Part shown: positions 12,699-24,700 of the stretch, piece by piece
How the letters are laid out: each line of letters begins with the position of its first letter
Numbering within the stretch: the stretch's first letter is position 1
Assembly: GCF_047663525.1 (NCBI RefSeq)
Contig: NC_092591.1
Span: 47,965,501-48,029,500 of the forward strand
Reading direction: 5' to 3'
Origin: Anas platyrhynchos
Lineage: Eukaryota > Chordata > Aves > Anseriformes > Anatidae
Length of the DNA: 64,000 bases
Position numbers and translations under genes: made by a program
Notes under the pieces: generated by a model
Seen by the model: the letters and a program-made list of their open reading frames with translations, nothing else
Databases searched by the model: none
Told to the model about the DNA's origin: nothing

Positions 12699-15600
12699 CA
12701 TTTTACATCTAAGGACACTTTTTTTTTCTAATCTTGAATTACTTGTCTGGTAATTATACAGGCATTTATAGAGCCGCGTGATGTCAACTATTAGCAACCT
12801 ATTGACAAACTTGACCCTTTATGCAAAACAGCAAAAATACCTACAAGTTTCAGTGGAAAGGCCTGAGTTTTTTACTTGGTCAGAGCATGCCAGAATGATG
12901 ATTCTCTAGATGGTCTCTGGCAAGATTCCAGATCTGTGTTTGTGTATGTTAAGCTCAGATGTCAGTGCCTTAATGCAGGGGTCTGGAGATGAACTTTGAC
13001 AGTGTTTTTGTACAGGTACAGTCTCTGTTTTGAAATAAAATGCCTTATTGTCCTGTAAAATCCAGTGAGAATCATGCTAGAGAGTTCTTTTTGCTGCCCC
13101 TAAAATACTGTGCGTTGCATGAATCTTGAATGAGCAAGGTCTTATTGGGTGAATTCTTTCCTCAAGCTTCCACAATTGTTTTTCATTCCATTTTTACATT
13201 TATGGTATATTCATATAAAAATATTCATACATTTTGTTGTTTAACACTGCTAGAAACCAGACCTGACATCCAACACGTGGACAAGCACTGACACGTGTCT
13301 TGTGAGATCAGCTTCTTCCTTTTGAATAAATGCCATTAATGAGTTGGGAGTCACACAGTGATTCCTGTCTGAACACTGTAGAGCAGGACAGAACTTTTAA
13401 ATGCTATATCTGTGCTTAGGCACAGATTGCAACAGATAACTAACCTAGAAAATGGGATGCAAACATCTTACACAGACTAGCCTAGTCACTGAAAATTGCC
13501 TAATCTGAGATTAATCGAAATCTCGGTTACGAAGCTTAAAAAAACTCAGGAAGGAATGCCTGTTGGACATAATACTGTCTAATTTCTCCTTTGCCAGCTG
13601 TGAAATTCATCTCCTTATTAAAAAAGTCAAAGCAAAGTTTATGGAATATGTTTGCATTTAAAGCTGTTTTTCTGTTCATTTTCAGATGCATTTGGAGACA
13701 TGACTTGTTATAATACCACTTCCATTAAACATTGGAAGCTTGAATTTTTGGAGAAAAAAAAAATCACACAAACATACTGCTCCTAATCCAAACAGAGGGG
13801 TTATGAACCGAACCTTCAAACAGAAACTTTCAATATTTGGCTTCTCAGCTCAGTAGCACCAATATAGCATGCCAACCATCATGTACTGTAATTAATAATT
13901 GTTGTAAAAAAAGGTCTTTAAGGCAGAATACCCACTGCATATAGCTTGACTGCTTTTTTAACCAAATAAGGTAATAGGGCATTTCACTGTTTATAATAGC
14001 TACATGAAATACGATGTTTCAAACTGTTAAAGAAAACACATTTAAACTTTTCCTGCCCATTTCCAAGTTTCTCTAACTTCTTAAAAAAAACTGTCTACGA
14101 GACTCTGGCAGATTTATAGAAACCTCCATTTTTTACTTTTCAAAACACTTTAACAAAGCTTCAGAGATGAGCAACATATCACCCAAGTTCTGGCACTTAT
14201 ACAAGGATTGTACACACTGCAGTTCAGAAAGAGTAAACATGCAGAAATCAATTCCAGAGACTGACAGAAAGCGGAACTAATTAAAAAGGCCCAAGCAAAA
14301 GAGATCATTTTTGAAGACAAACAAGTCAATATTTATCACATAAATAAAGTCAGTGCTGCAGTGAATCCGGTGATATTTATAAATATACATCTGGCACAAT
14401 AACATTTTAGTAATTATGAAATGACTGCTAATAAAATATGTGTAAATACTTGAGCCCTACAGTAGATGACTCTCAAACTACTTTAGGATCATATCAAAAT
14501 TTAAACATTATATTATCTGACATCATCCCGAAGTTCCTTAATGACCAAACATTTGTTATTATTCCCACTTACCATTGTAACTTTATTGTCTTAACTGGAA
14601 TTAATTTCATTATATCAGTGAAAGGAGACAGATTCAGGCCATGAACTCCTCATTAAATGTTTTCTTTTCCTATGTTTCCCTTACCCTGCAAGCCCAGTAG
14701 CTATTTAACAGAGCTACTTTGGGCTCTCCTGGTTGTCATGCCAGTGCTATCTGGTGCTGATTACCCCTTCATTTTGCTGGAAGTGTTCTTGGCATCAGAC
14801 CCAGGGCAAATCCCCAGGATTTTATTCTCTGCTACCAGTTCATATTATTTTCTGAACAGGAAATTTGTCAGGGGTTTTTCACTTTCACTGAGCAAGGTCA
14901 ACGAAGTACTTACAGGATGAAAGGGCGTCTTTTTCAATCATGACAGAAATCCCAAGAGGTATAATTTTTAAATCTTTGCATCGCTGAGGGTGATGCTGAT
15001 ATAGTTCTGGCAGCTCAGGTTGTTCCCATCAGCTGAATGTTTGATGTCCAATAGCAGCAAAGCCATGAACCCTCAGAATGGTGAAATTACCACTGGCCCA
15101 TCCTTTTTTTTTTTTTTTCTTCCACATACAGGTTCATTTAAGGCAAGGAGTACAAGTTTATTACTGTTTGAAGAGGAGGCAAATATTGTCTCTGTCACTG
15201 GAAATGGACTTCTGCACATTAGTGCCAAACGCAGAGGGTGGGAAAGTGTGTGTGTATAGGGGAAGTGGAAATGTATGCTTGTGTATGACTTGCATGAGCT
15301 CTGTGTGTTTCTGTATTTACTTTTATTACCTTTCCCTGGTTCCCTGGTATATCCCTGGTATATTTTGGAGTCCATTTTATTTGAGGTCTTTAAGTGCTTT
15401 TGACTTTTGCACATATCAAATGCATTCAGGAAATGCTGATTCCTTTTAAACTACATCTCTAGAGCTCATGAGTAGAATTCAGGTCTGCAGGTCAAAGTTC
15501 CTTTTGCCATCAATACGAATTCAGTATGCAAAACGGGAAATCTGCAGCAAACCTCCAGAGTATAGGATTGGCAATGTTAAGGTACCTTGCTTTAGCAGCA

Positions 15601-16856
15601 TTATCTTTATCACATCAACAGCATCTTTTCATTTGTTCGGTTGTCTTGGGTAGAAATTTAAATATAACAGAAAGAAAACTATGTTGTTGTTGTCATTTGA
15701 CTTTATTTCTATTTGGTTAGTAACAGAATTTCTCATCTGCAGGAAAGCTCCATGCCCAAAAACTTGACATCCAAGATGTCAGAAGCATCAGTATTTACAG
15801 CAGGGCATTTTCTAACTTTTCTGACTGATTCCCATTTGGGCTCTAGTGCAACCTTTTCAGTTTTGTCCTGAATGGACAAGTAGAACTGCCTCCCACTCCA
15901 GACTATCACTAGCATATGTGCTGTCTGTGGTGAGATGGTTTCATCTGATTCAGATGAAAACACGCATGCACACACACAAATAAAATAATTAAAACAACAA
16001 CAAGAAGAAACCACAACACTTTTTCTTTTTCCTTCAGCTGGTTTAGCTGAGTAGTTTCTCAAATGCTTGGGGAACTTAGTACAGAGGAAGGAGCAAGTAC
16101 AGCAATAAAAGGCCCAGAGTGTACAGACAAAGCCAGTGTTGCCGCTGAGAAGTATCCATGTGGAGCCATAATCATGATATCATTTCAATATCATGTATGT
16201 CATGTATGGACTAACCTGCTTTCCTTAAACAATGTATTCAAACGTTCAAAGGGTTGATTCATATGCCTGAGGAAGATCTATTAAGTACTACACATGGATG
16301 AGAAACAGATGTTTTATGTGAATGTTAAAAATTCCAGGACAGCTTTTGCAATGACAGAGATTGCTCTGGTGTCCCTGGCTAGCTTCCCTGGTGTTGTCAC
16401 ATGTATTGTGTATTGTTTGGATATGCTGCAGAGATGGATGCTTCAGTCATGTTTAATGTAAGGCACCTTTCAAAGGTAGGATACACGTGTAAAATATCCG
16501 TAGATACTAGAGGGAAAGAACATGAATGAAAGGAAAGCAAAAAGAATCAAATATATTTATCTACAAGAAGAAGAGGAGGTAAATATGAAAACAACTGAAA
16601 GAACAATGACTTTTTAAAAGTAAGGAAAACACAAAGAAGTCAATGAATATTGATTATCAGAGCCCTGAACAGAAGCTTCAGGTGATATTTAACTGGCAGT
16701 AGTAGTGAGTGAGATGACTGTCAAATATTCAAGCAACATAACACAGGAACAGTTCTGTTTGAAGAGATGATATGGAGTTCAGCACAAGTAAAACTTGAGC
16801 TTTTGTTAGTCCAGGAATTAACACTGCTACTAGCAGTCACAGAAGAAGGAAAAGGG

Positions 16857-16960
16857 AAAAAAAAAAAAAAAAGTATCATAACCAGTCGGAGATGCACAGT
16901 GAATACAACAGTATTTTCAAAATCGAGTAAAAAAAATATAAAAGGTGGGGGGGGGGGGAG
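16857..16960 (+). repeat. Poly(A) and poly(G) low-complexity block
   Basis: Sixteen A at 16857-16872 and a G12 run at 16947-16958, separated by about 70 bases of ordinary sequence. Confidence 0.8.
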
Positions 16961-19212
16961 TTTGGCTTACACAACATTTGGACACTCCAAAACTGACCTG
17001 CTCCTCTCATTGTCTCCAACCTACCAACTGGTTCAGGTTAAGCGGCTGATGAAAAAGCCCCCTCTTGCACTCCTACAAAGTTTATTAAGCCTAAGACATC
17101 CCTGATTTAAGGGGCTGGTAAGAGCAGTTGGATGTCACTGTTCTAAAGTTGGGAAAACACAGCTTCAGTCTCAGGTTTGCTGGAGTGATGTTTTTTTTTT
17201 TTTTCCTAGTAACTGGGCCTGTTGTCAGTAATGTCCAGGGTAAACGTTTAGACATGAGAACTAAAACAGACAAGTTAGCTGACTCATATCCACAAGCAAG
17301 GTAGTTAATGGTGTGAAAAGGATTCACATCTCTTGACTCCCTCTTCTGTGTTTTATCCACAAAACCATTTTTAAGTCACAGGATACTTCTGAGTTTACAA
17401 TGAATTTAAAGAATACATTACTACTTCTTTTCAGGACATCTATATTTACAAAGCCAAAAGAGCTTTCTCAATCTGGAAACCATTAATTAGCAGTTCCACC
17501 TACGTGAAGTAGGAAAGAAATAAGAAACAATATTTCCATATCTATAGAGTGGAGGTTATCAGGGCAAAGAAACCTGAGATGTGTGATTATGCTGCAGTCA
17601 AGTTTATACCTGTATGCAGTTAATGCAGAGGGAATTCTAGTAAAGATCCCCCTTGCCCAGCAGCACCCTGCCCCTGGCCTCCCCAGCCCTTCTGCCTCCG
17701 GTTCTGCACAGACACCTCTAGCTTGGTTTGGGGAGAGGTAATTTGTAAGAACCAGTTATTCCATCTGCAGATCTCATGAGTTGAAATCTGCTAATAAATC
17801 CATCTTAAATGTGGCAGCCAGATGAACATTGAGTGTGAGGAGGCAGTTTGTAAGCTATCTGAACAGAGAGAATGGGGAAAACAATTCTGTGCAGGTCCAA
17901 ACATGGTGAATTATCAGGAAAATCTTAATAGAGAGATCTGTGTCATTGTAGAACCATTTTCCCAGGCAGAATAATAGAAGATTAAAACCTTCATGATTGG
18001 ATCATCATCATATGAATGGTATGATTGTCCTAGGTATGGTATGACTACATTAATAGCCCATTTTAACTCTATACAGGATTGTGCAGGACTCAGCTATGAT
18101 TTAAAATGAGCAAAACCAGGTTGTTGCCTGAAAACAACATATTTCCTCCTTGTGACTGTTATCTGCTTAACTGAGGGTTCTGTCTAAGTGAGCTCGTACT
18201 TAAGGAAGTCTGCTTTGAGACCTCAAGTTCACCTGGAAAGTGTTAATTCCTTTGAAAACCAGTTCTACCTCTGTTTGTTTGGGCTGGGAAGAGGGAATGG
18301 CTAGCTGGATGATTACCTTGAGAATGAGAACATATAAAATCCGGGAAGAATGTGAGTCTACCTAACAAAGCAGGAAACACCTAGGGAGGAAACCTGCAGT
18401 GTCTGAAGTCAAGAAAGAAAAAAATGAAAAAGTCAGAAAGAAAGGTACTCTGTCAGAACCATTCACTGAAGTCCCAGAAGAGCTGTGCACTAAAACATCA
18501 TGTTCCTTTGAATTTAGCTATCTTTTATGAGCAATAGTTGAAAAATGAGTAGCAACTGATCTTTCACATATGTAACCTTATGACCTGACATGGGATATTT
18601 CAGTGGGGCTGGAAAGTACGGCAGAAATTCAGCAGCTTGAAACGTGAGCACTTGGATTTTAAATTGCCCTTTTGTCACATCACAGTTCTGCTCTCAGGAT
18701 TTGCATCGTGTTGGGTCTCCAGCTCACCCTCTGCATGGGGGTAAATTCCACTTTTTTTGTATGTGCAGATGTGTGTACTTCAACTGATGATATTATGCTA
18801 CTTTATTCATATCTTAATTTGTATTTCAAGACCTCCTCTTTAGTCATTTTTACTGAGCAAATACAAAGAAATCAAAAGGGGACTAGAAATTTGAATAATG
18901 CAAACATCATAGATATTTCAATATGCTAGTGGTTCTTTGGCTCAACTTTGCCTTTTTTGGGGGGTGGGGTGGGGCATATTCAGTATTTTTTTCTTCTTAG
19001 AAGCTGAGTTACCTCTTTATAAGACAAAGGAAACAGTATTCCATTTTATGAGTGACCCATCTGTGGTGGGAAATAATCCACTGTCTAGCTAGGAAAAGAA
19101 ATGAGGCAGCATAATATGCACATGCCAGGAATTTACTTTCCAAATCATTTCAGCTGAAGGAATGACAAAGTATTGCATTTCTTTCATTTAATTTCAAAAT
19201 ATATCTCATTTG

Positions 19213-19250
19213 AAAAAACAAAACAAAACAAAACAAACAAAAAAAAACAC
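19213..19250 (+). repeat. (AAAAC)n simple repeat
   Basis: AAAACAAAACAAAACAAAC units in the intergenic region upstream of ANO1. A second, similar repeat lies 200 bases downstream. Confidence 0.85.
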
Positions 19251-19451
19251 TATCGAGTTGTAACAGTTTCCTTTAATTTACTGTATGTGAACAGTTTATT
19301 TCTTGCTCTACTAGCTTGTTGGTGCCCCCTTGTGTTTGAAAGAACATGATAAATATCTATTGTATTTGTCAGTCTTTTAAGACACAAGATTCCTCCTGAA
19401 GAAGAACTTAAATAACTATAACTGATCAAGGTATGGATACTAGTGCAGAAG

Positions 19452-19490
19452 AAAAACAAAACAAAACACAAACAAACAAACAAACAAAAC
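19452..19490 (+). repeat. (AAAC)n simple repeat
   Basis: AAACAAAC units after two AAAAC units. It is similar to the repeat at 19213 but separated from it by unrelated sequence. Confidence 0.85.
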
Positions 19491-21785
19491 CTTTCAATTC
19501 TTAGGAATTGAAAACAGACTTTTAGCTTGCATTTCTTTTTTCAGAATAATTTTTAGATATTTTCAAATGTTTCAAAACCACTGATAAAATAAAGATATTG
19601 ATAAGTTTATAACAACTGTATTTTTAAAGTATTTAAACAAATGACCAAAAAAATTGGGATTTTTTCTCTTTATTCTGTTAAGGTACATTGTTCTCATGTA
19701 TACAATCAATGAATTAATTGATACTCTTTATTATATGATGGTGAAAGACATCTGAGGACTTGTTTTCAGATGCCATTATTGTAAGGCATATGGGTTTTTC
19801 GGTGTGCAACAAGAAGAACAACCATGTCTTTCAGCCCCAGAATGAACACAGACGGATTCGGATCAGCAGGCATGCTGCCAAATACATGTTTTGCTGGGGT
19901 CCTGGTTAATGGCAGAAAATAGCATTCATCTAGTCTGTTGTGATTTAGGAGCATAGGATGAGGCACGTCAGCAAGCCAGGAGCCGGAAGAAAACTACCAG
20001 ACTGTGGCATGAAGTTATTAGAAGAGCAGTGACCAGACACAGGGTAAGTGGGTGGCAACCATCCTAGCAGAGTACAAGAATCCAGAAAACTTGTGAGCTG
20101 TTGAAGGAAAACCCTGTGTTTTGAGAGGAAATATTCAAAAGCTGTTTTTGAGATGTTTATGAATCACCAGAAATTTTTGTACCTGCTTCCCATTTTGATC
20201 TACATAAGCAACGAACTTCCTAAAACCTCTCAAATTCAATTTTCACCTGTGGTCAGCATGAGGCTGCTGAGCTTTGAATTCCAGGGGGGACAGCTCACCT
20301 CTGAAAGAAAATGACTGCATCTGGTACCTCTAGGATTCCAACCCTGACAAAAATAGTATTGATCCATTAATTGGAGGCGGATTCTGTTTGACAGTCTTGA
20401 GGATGATCTACAAAATTTCTCAAATGACATATTAACTCTATTAACTCCTGAGTGGTGCAATTAAAGGGATTTATTAAGATTAGGTGGAGAAGGTAGCATT
20501 AAAGCCAGAGAAGTGGCCTGGACGTCACACCTACTCTGACAAGTGGCAACAGCTGATCGGTGATGTTCTACCTCAGCTTAGTCATGGTGAATGACGCCAT
20601 GAGTGTACAAAGACTTACTTCTACCCATTCTCATCCAACCCTCTCCTCTTGTCACCCAGCCTAGCCCATACTTACTGGCTCTGGTGTCACTTTGGTTTTG
20701 CTGTCCCTTCCTGCTTTGCTGGACTTCCCACACTGACTTATGCTGACAGTGTTTTGAGGAGTAGCAGCGGGAAAGCACCAGACCCAGCATCGCCCATGTG
20801 CTCTTAACACACCGGTGTGTGCTGAGGGCTGTCAGAGATGCACTTTGTGTACAATAACAAGTGACGTGACTTTGTTTCTCTTAATTATCTGCCTGGACAT
20901 AGACAAGCTATCTATATTTACAGATGTATTGCTGGAAAGGATGCTGTGTTCAGTCTGACCAGGAAACAATCACTGCCGCATTATTTTATTTATATGGATT
21001 TGAAGCACAACATAAAAATGTCCATATTCTTTCATGTATTCATTTATGTTCAAAACTATGTACATGAACATAAGCCAGTTCTCAAAGATCAACCAAAATT
21101 CACAACAACAAAATTGACAGCCATACCTAATTAACAAGGTAAGCACTCATCTACTGTGTGTGATGTTCTGTCTTGCTAAGATCTGCAAACCCTGCCCAGG
21201 ATAAATACATGTGAAAAATACTCTTTTTAAAAGTTTTCCTATATATGTTTCTCTCAGTACCTGTACTGCAGAAACACAGAAGCTGGAGGCTGAAGAAGTG
21301 AGCACAACCATTTCTTTAACCAGCTCATCATCTTTGATTTTTTTCATGCAGGTCCTTGGATATCTGTGTTATGGAAAATACTGGTGAATCTCTGAATTTG
21401 CATTTGACTCACAGCCCTAGGCTGGACCCTGAGCATGTTGTTCTCCTGTTTCCAGGGAATCTTCAGAGGGCCTGGCTGAATTCATGATTCATGTGTTTAA
21501 AACACAAGTTCCTTGGAAATAGAATGAGGATATTAAAATAGATAACGTAACCAATTAAAACAACAACAGTAGCAAAAGCCTAGCAAACACCTGTGACCAG
21601 CAGTTGTAACTGAGTATATGTAAGTGCATAATTTAAATGTACAATTCAGTGATAGTCCTATGTGTAATTTCAGTGCTGATGAAAGGACCTTCTAAGATCT
21701 GTATGCTAGCTGGGAAATAATTGCTAGGCATAGGCCAGTGAGACTTGTGCTAAGTAGTCAGATTCTGAAAAAGCAGCCATGTGAC

Positions 21786-22256
21786 ATCGAGGTGCTCGAG
21801 CGAGTCCAGAGAAGGGCGATGAAGCTGGTGAGGGGCCTGGAAAACAAGTCCTACGAGGAGCAGCTGAGGGAGCTGGGATTGTTCAGCCTGGAGAAGAGGA
21901 GGCTCATGGGCAACCTTATTGCTCTCTACAGGTACCTTAAAGGAAGCTGTAGTGAGGTGGGGGTTGGCCTGTTCTCCCACGTGCCTGCTGACAGGACGAG
22001 GGGGAATGGGCTAAAGTTGCGCCAGGGGAGTTTTAGGTTGGATTTTAGGAAGAGCTTCTTTACTGAAAGGGTTGTGAGGCATTGGAACAGGCTGCCCAGG
22101 GAAGTGGTGGAGTCACCATCCCTGGAAGTCTTTAAAAGACGTTTAGATGTAGAGCTTAGGGATATGGTTTAGTGGGGACTGTTAGTGTTAGGTCAGAGGT
22201 TGGACTCGATGATCTTGAGGTCTTTTCCAACCTAGAAACTCTGTGATTCTGTGATA
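21786..22256 (+). mobile_element. CR1 LINE fragment, 5'-truncated, with open ORF2 C-terminus
   Basis: Non-LTR retrotransposon of the CR1 family in sense orientation. The reading frame from about 21786 to 22172 is open for roughly 128 codons and gives the CR1 ORF2 C-terminal region, with blocks such as [29 protein letters not shown] and [21 protein letters not shown]. It is followed by a short 3'UTR (GGACTCGATGATCTTGAGG type) and a tail of two ATTCTGTG-like units at 22237-22256. The reverse transcriptase core and endonuclease are absent, as is usual for 5'-truncated insertions. The intact frame and clean 3' end suggest a fairly young copy. It is not mobile by itself. Confidence 0.93.
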
Positions 22257-24627
22257 ATGTTATCCAAATGTTGTATATGACCTGGTACTGTTATAATGGC
22301 TCTTAACTCATTCACGCAAGTCCTAACCTACTACTTTTTGTGAAGTATTGCTGTAAAATAATGGTCTTAAATTACCAGTTGCCACAGCATAAAACACTCT
22401 TGTGATGGGATCAGGTACGCAGCAATGGCAGCAACTGGGGCAGAGCTAACTGAGGCCCCAGCATCCTCCCAGCTGTGGAAGCAGCTGGGTAGAGAGGGGC
22501 AGCCCTGTTCTGCAGGGAGATAGGAGCCATAGGAAGGATATCAGCAGGGAACAAGGAGGCTTCTGGCTGCTTCTCCTGTGGCACCTGGGCTGGCTGCAGG
22601 AAGGGGAAGTTGGTCTGGGCTCCTGGCTGCCTGGGAGGTGAGTGCTGGGGGGCACAGATACCAGGACTATAGGGGCAATCGCTGTTCCTCCAGGGAGTAA
22701 GTGCCTCATGGAGTTGTGAGAGGAGCCCTGGGAGGGCAGGTGGCTGTGAGGAGGGGCTGGAAGCAGCAGCAGGTCCTTCTGGAAGCATTATCAGATCTCT
22801 GAGCTCTCATTGTTATAACATAATGACATAATGTCAAAAATGTGCCTTGTAGTGGGCCATCAGCCTATGCAGGGTACTACTTCTACTGCTTCTCTGCCCT
22901 GTAGATGTCTTGAATAACACAGGAGCTATGGTCTTCTAGTGTTAAGTGTCTCATTGTATCTCAAAAGAAAAAAAAAACTTTGCTGCTTCCTCTACAGATG
23001 GTACAACTGTGGCAGGCTCACAGAAGTTGGAGTGGATCACAAATACTAAATGCATGTCAAGGGAGATGCTGGCTCCTATAAATGTAGAGTGACCTGTCGA
23101 GTCACAGGTAAATATGTCACCCTTCTTCCTCTGTATGATTCAAATGGCAGTTAAGCTATGAGACTCACTTCTAGGAAGCAATTTTCTACCTTTTTTTTTT
23201 TTAAACTTCGTTGCTTAAGACCAAAGATATTGAGGCAGGTCATAGCACGCAACTGCAGATTGCACAAAAACATTTTAGGCTGATTCTTTTGCTTTGGACT
23301 GTACACCACAAAAAGGAAAACAAGAAAGATCCATGAAAATTCTTCTTAATCTTCCTATATCAGTTACTTCAAGCTTCAGTTCAAGAAGGTAATCAATAGC
23401 TGCTGTTAACTGTTAGCCACAGAGATCAAAGAGAAGGGAATGTACATTTTCATGTCTATTGCAAATGGCTATGGATCGATGGACTTGTGCTACAGAGAAA
23501 GGGATGGAGATGAGAAACTGATGCAAGGATCATTATAAGTACAGCACTAGATTCCCCGGAAGCTTAAAACAGATGATGGAGATCTCATAAAAATGAACCA
23601 GGAAAACTCAGATCAGGAATAGCTTGAGTCCATTTGAATCTCTCTTGGGATAGAGACGGACTGAACCCAAAGACAAAGGGTTAAAGAAAATGGAGTGGGC
23701 TCTGCTTCACTTCCCCACCCCTTCGGGCAGTGCAGCTGGGATAGTGCCACAGCTGTCATAATTTCCTTCCATCAGTAGCAAGGGGAGAATTTGAGACCGA
23801 CTGTGACTCACATGGTCTGAATCAAATCTTTTCCCTTGCTGTTTCTGTGAACACGGTTTACAGCATCTTCTAATTTAATTTCAAAGTCCTGGCCAGGATC
23901 TTGGGTGGTGTTGCCTCCAACTGTAAATTGCAGAGGGAAGCAGTGGGAGGTTCCTCAAACTTTTGTAAAATGACACTTGGAAACTCCAGCAGCATTAATG
24001 GGAAAACCCTGCGTGTATCCATAATGGCTAAGAGCAACTAGTGAAAGCGTTTCATGGGGAAATGGCAAAGGGAGTAGTTCTCACATGCAGAAGCAGGGTG
24101 TTTTGTCTAGAAGTTTTTTCTGCTCTTGTACAGAAGAAATTAATTTTTCATTTTGCTTATATTGTTTAAAATTGCAGGAATCGGTCATCCCAAATGTATA
24201 TTCTTGACTTAGGGAACATGTGGGGACCCTGAATGTGCTTCTGCTGTTGGCATAGGCAAAAAGCTATGACGTAGTGGATGACTTCTGCTACAGACACATT
24301 GTTTAATTCAGTCCTGTAACTGCATTCAGATTTGACCATACATTTGGCATACTAGATATTACCACTTACAAACCGTAATACTGTTCTCGCTCACCTTTGG
24401 CAAAATGTTAAAACAAAACAAAAAGCTGGGAGTATTGAATATAACATTTAATATAAGCATGTACAGAAGCACTAGGAAGATTGAGGCATTGATAAAATAA
24501 TGGTTTAGCAGTATTTGCTTAATTCCAACACAACTATGTCTGACTTAAATGAGATCATAACAAATTATTTGTGTTTTAGGTACATGAGCTCTATATAAAG
24601 GCAAAGCGTTATATAGACAAGAGACTT

Positions 24628-24700
24628 GCCATACTCTGTCAGATCCGAGGTCCATCCAGCCCAGGACCCGGTGTCTGTCAATGGTAAGTAGCACGGAAAG
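24628..24700 (+). repeat. Possible old sauropsid interspersed repeat
   Basis: The stretch GTCAGATCCGAGGTCCATCCAGCCCAG...GGTGTCTGTCAATGG resembles a dispersed repeat I recall from bird and turtle genomes (GGTCCATCTAGCCCAG type). I cannot name the family with certainty. A repeat-library search would settle it. Confidence 0.4.

Larger units (their letters stand above)
8151..21785. other. Intergenic, AT-rich, no gene seen
   Basis: About 13.6 kb with homopolymer and AAAAC-type repeats, listed separately. No reading frame exceeds about 125 codons, and those near 15.1-15.4 kb cross a poly(T) tract, which explains their poly-Phe or poly-Lys runs. A small palindrome with homeodomain-type TAATC sites lies at 13501-13526. 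No exon is recognised. Confidence 0.6.

Noticed and set aside
15073..15449. Overlapping 113 and 123 codon frames on opposite strands
   Set aside because: Both cross a poly(T) tract, overlap each other and show no recognisable protein or splice context.
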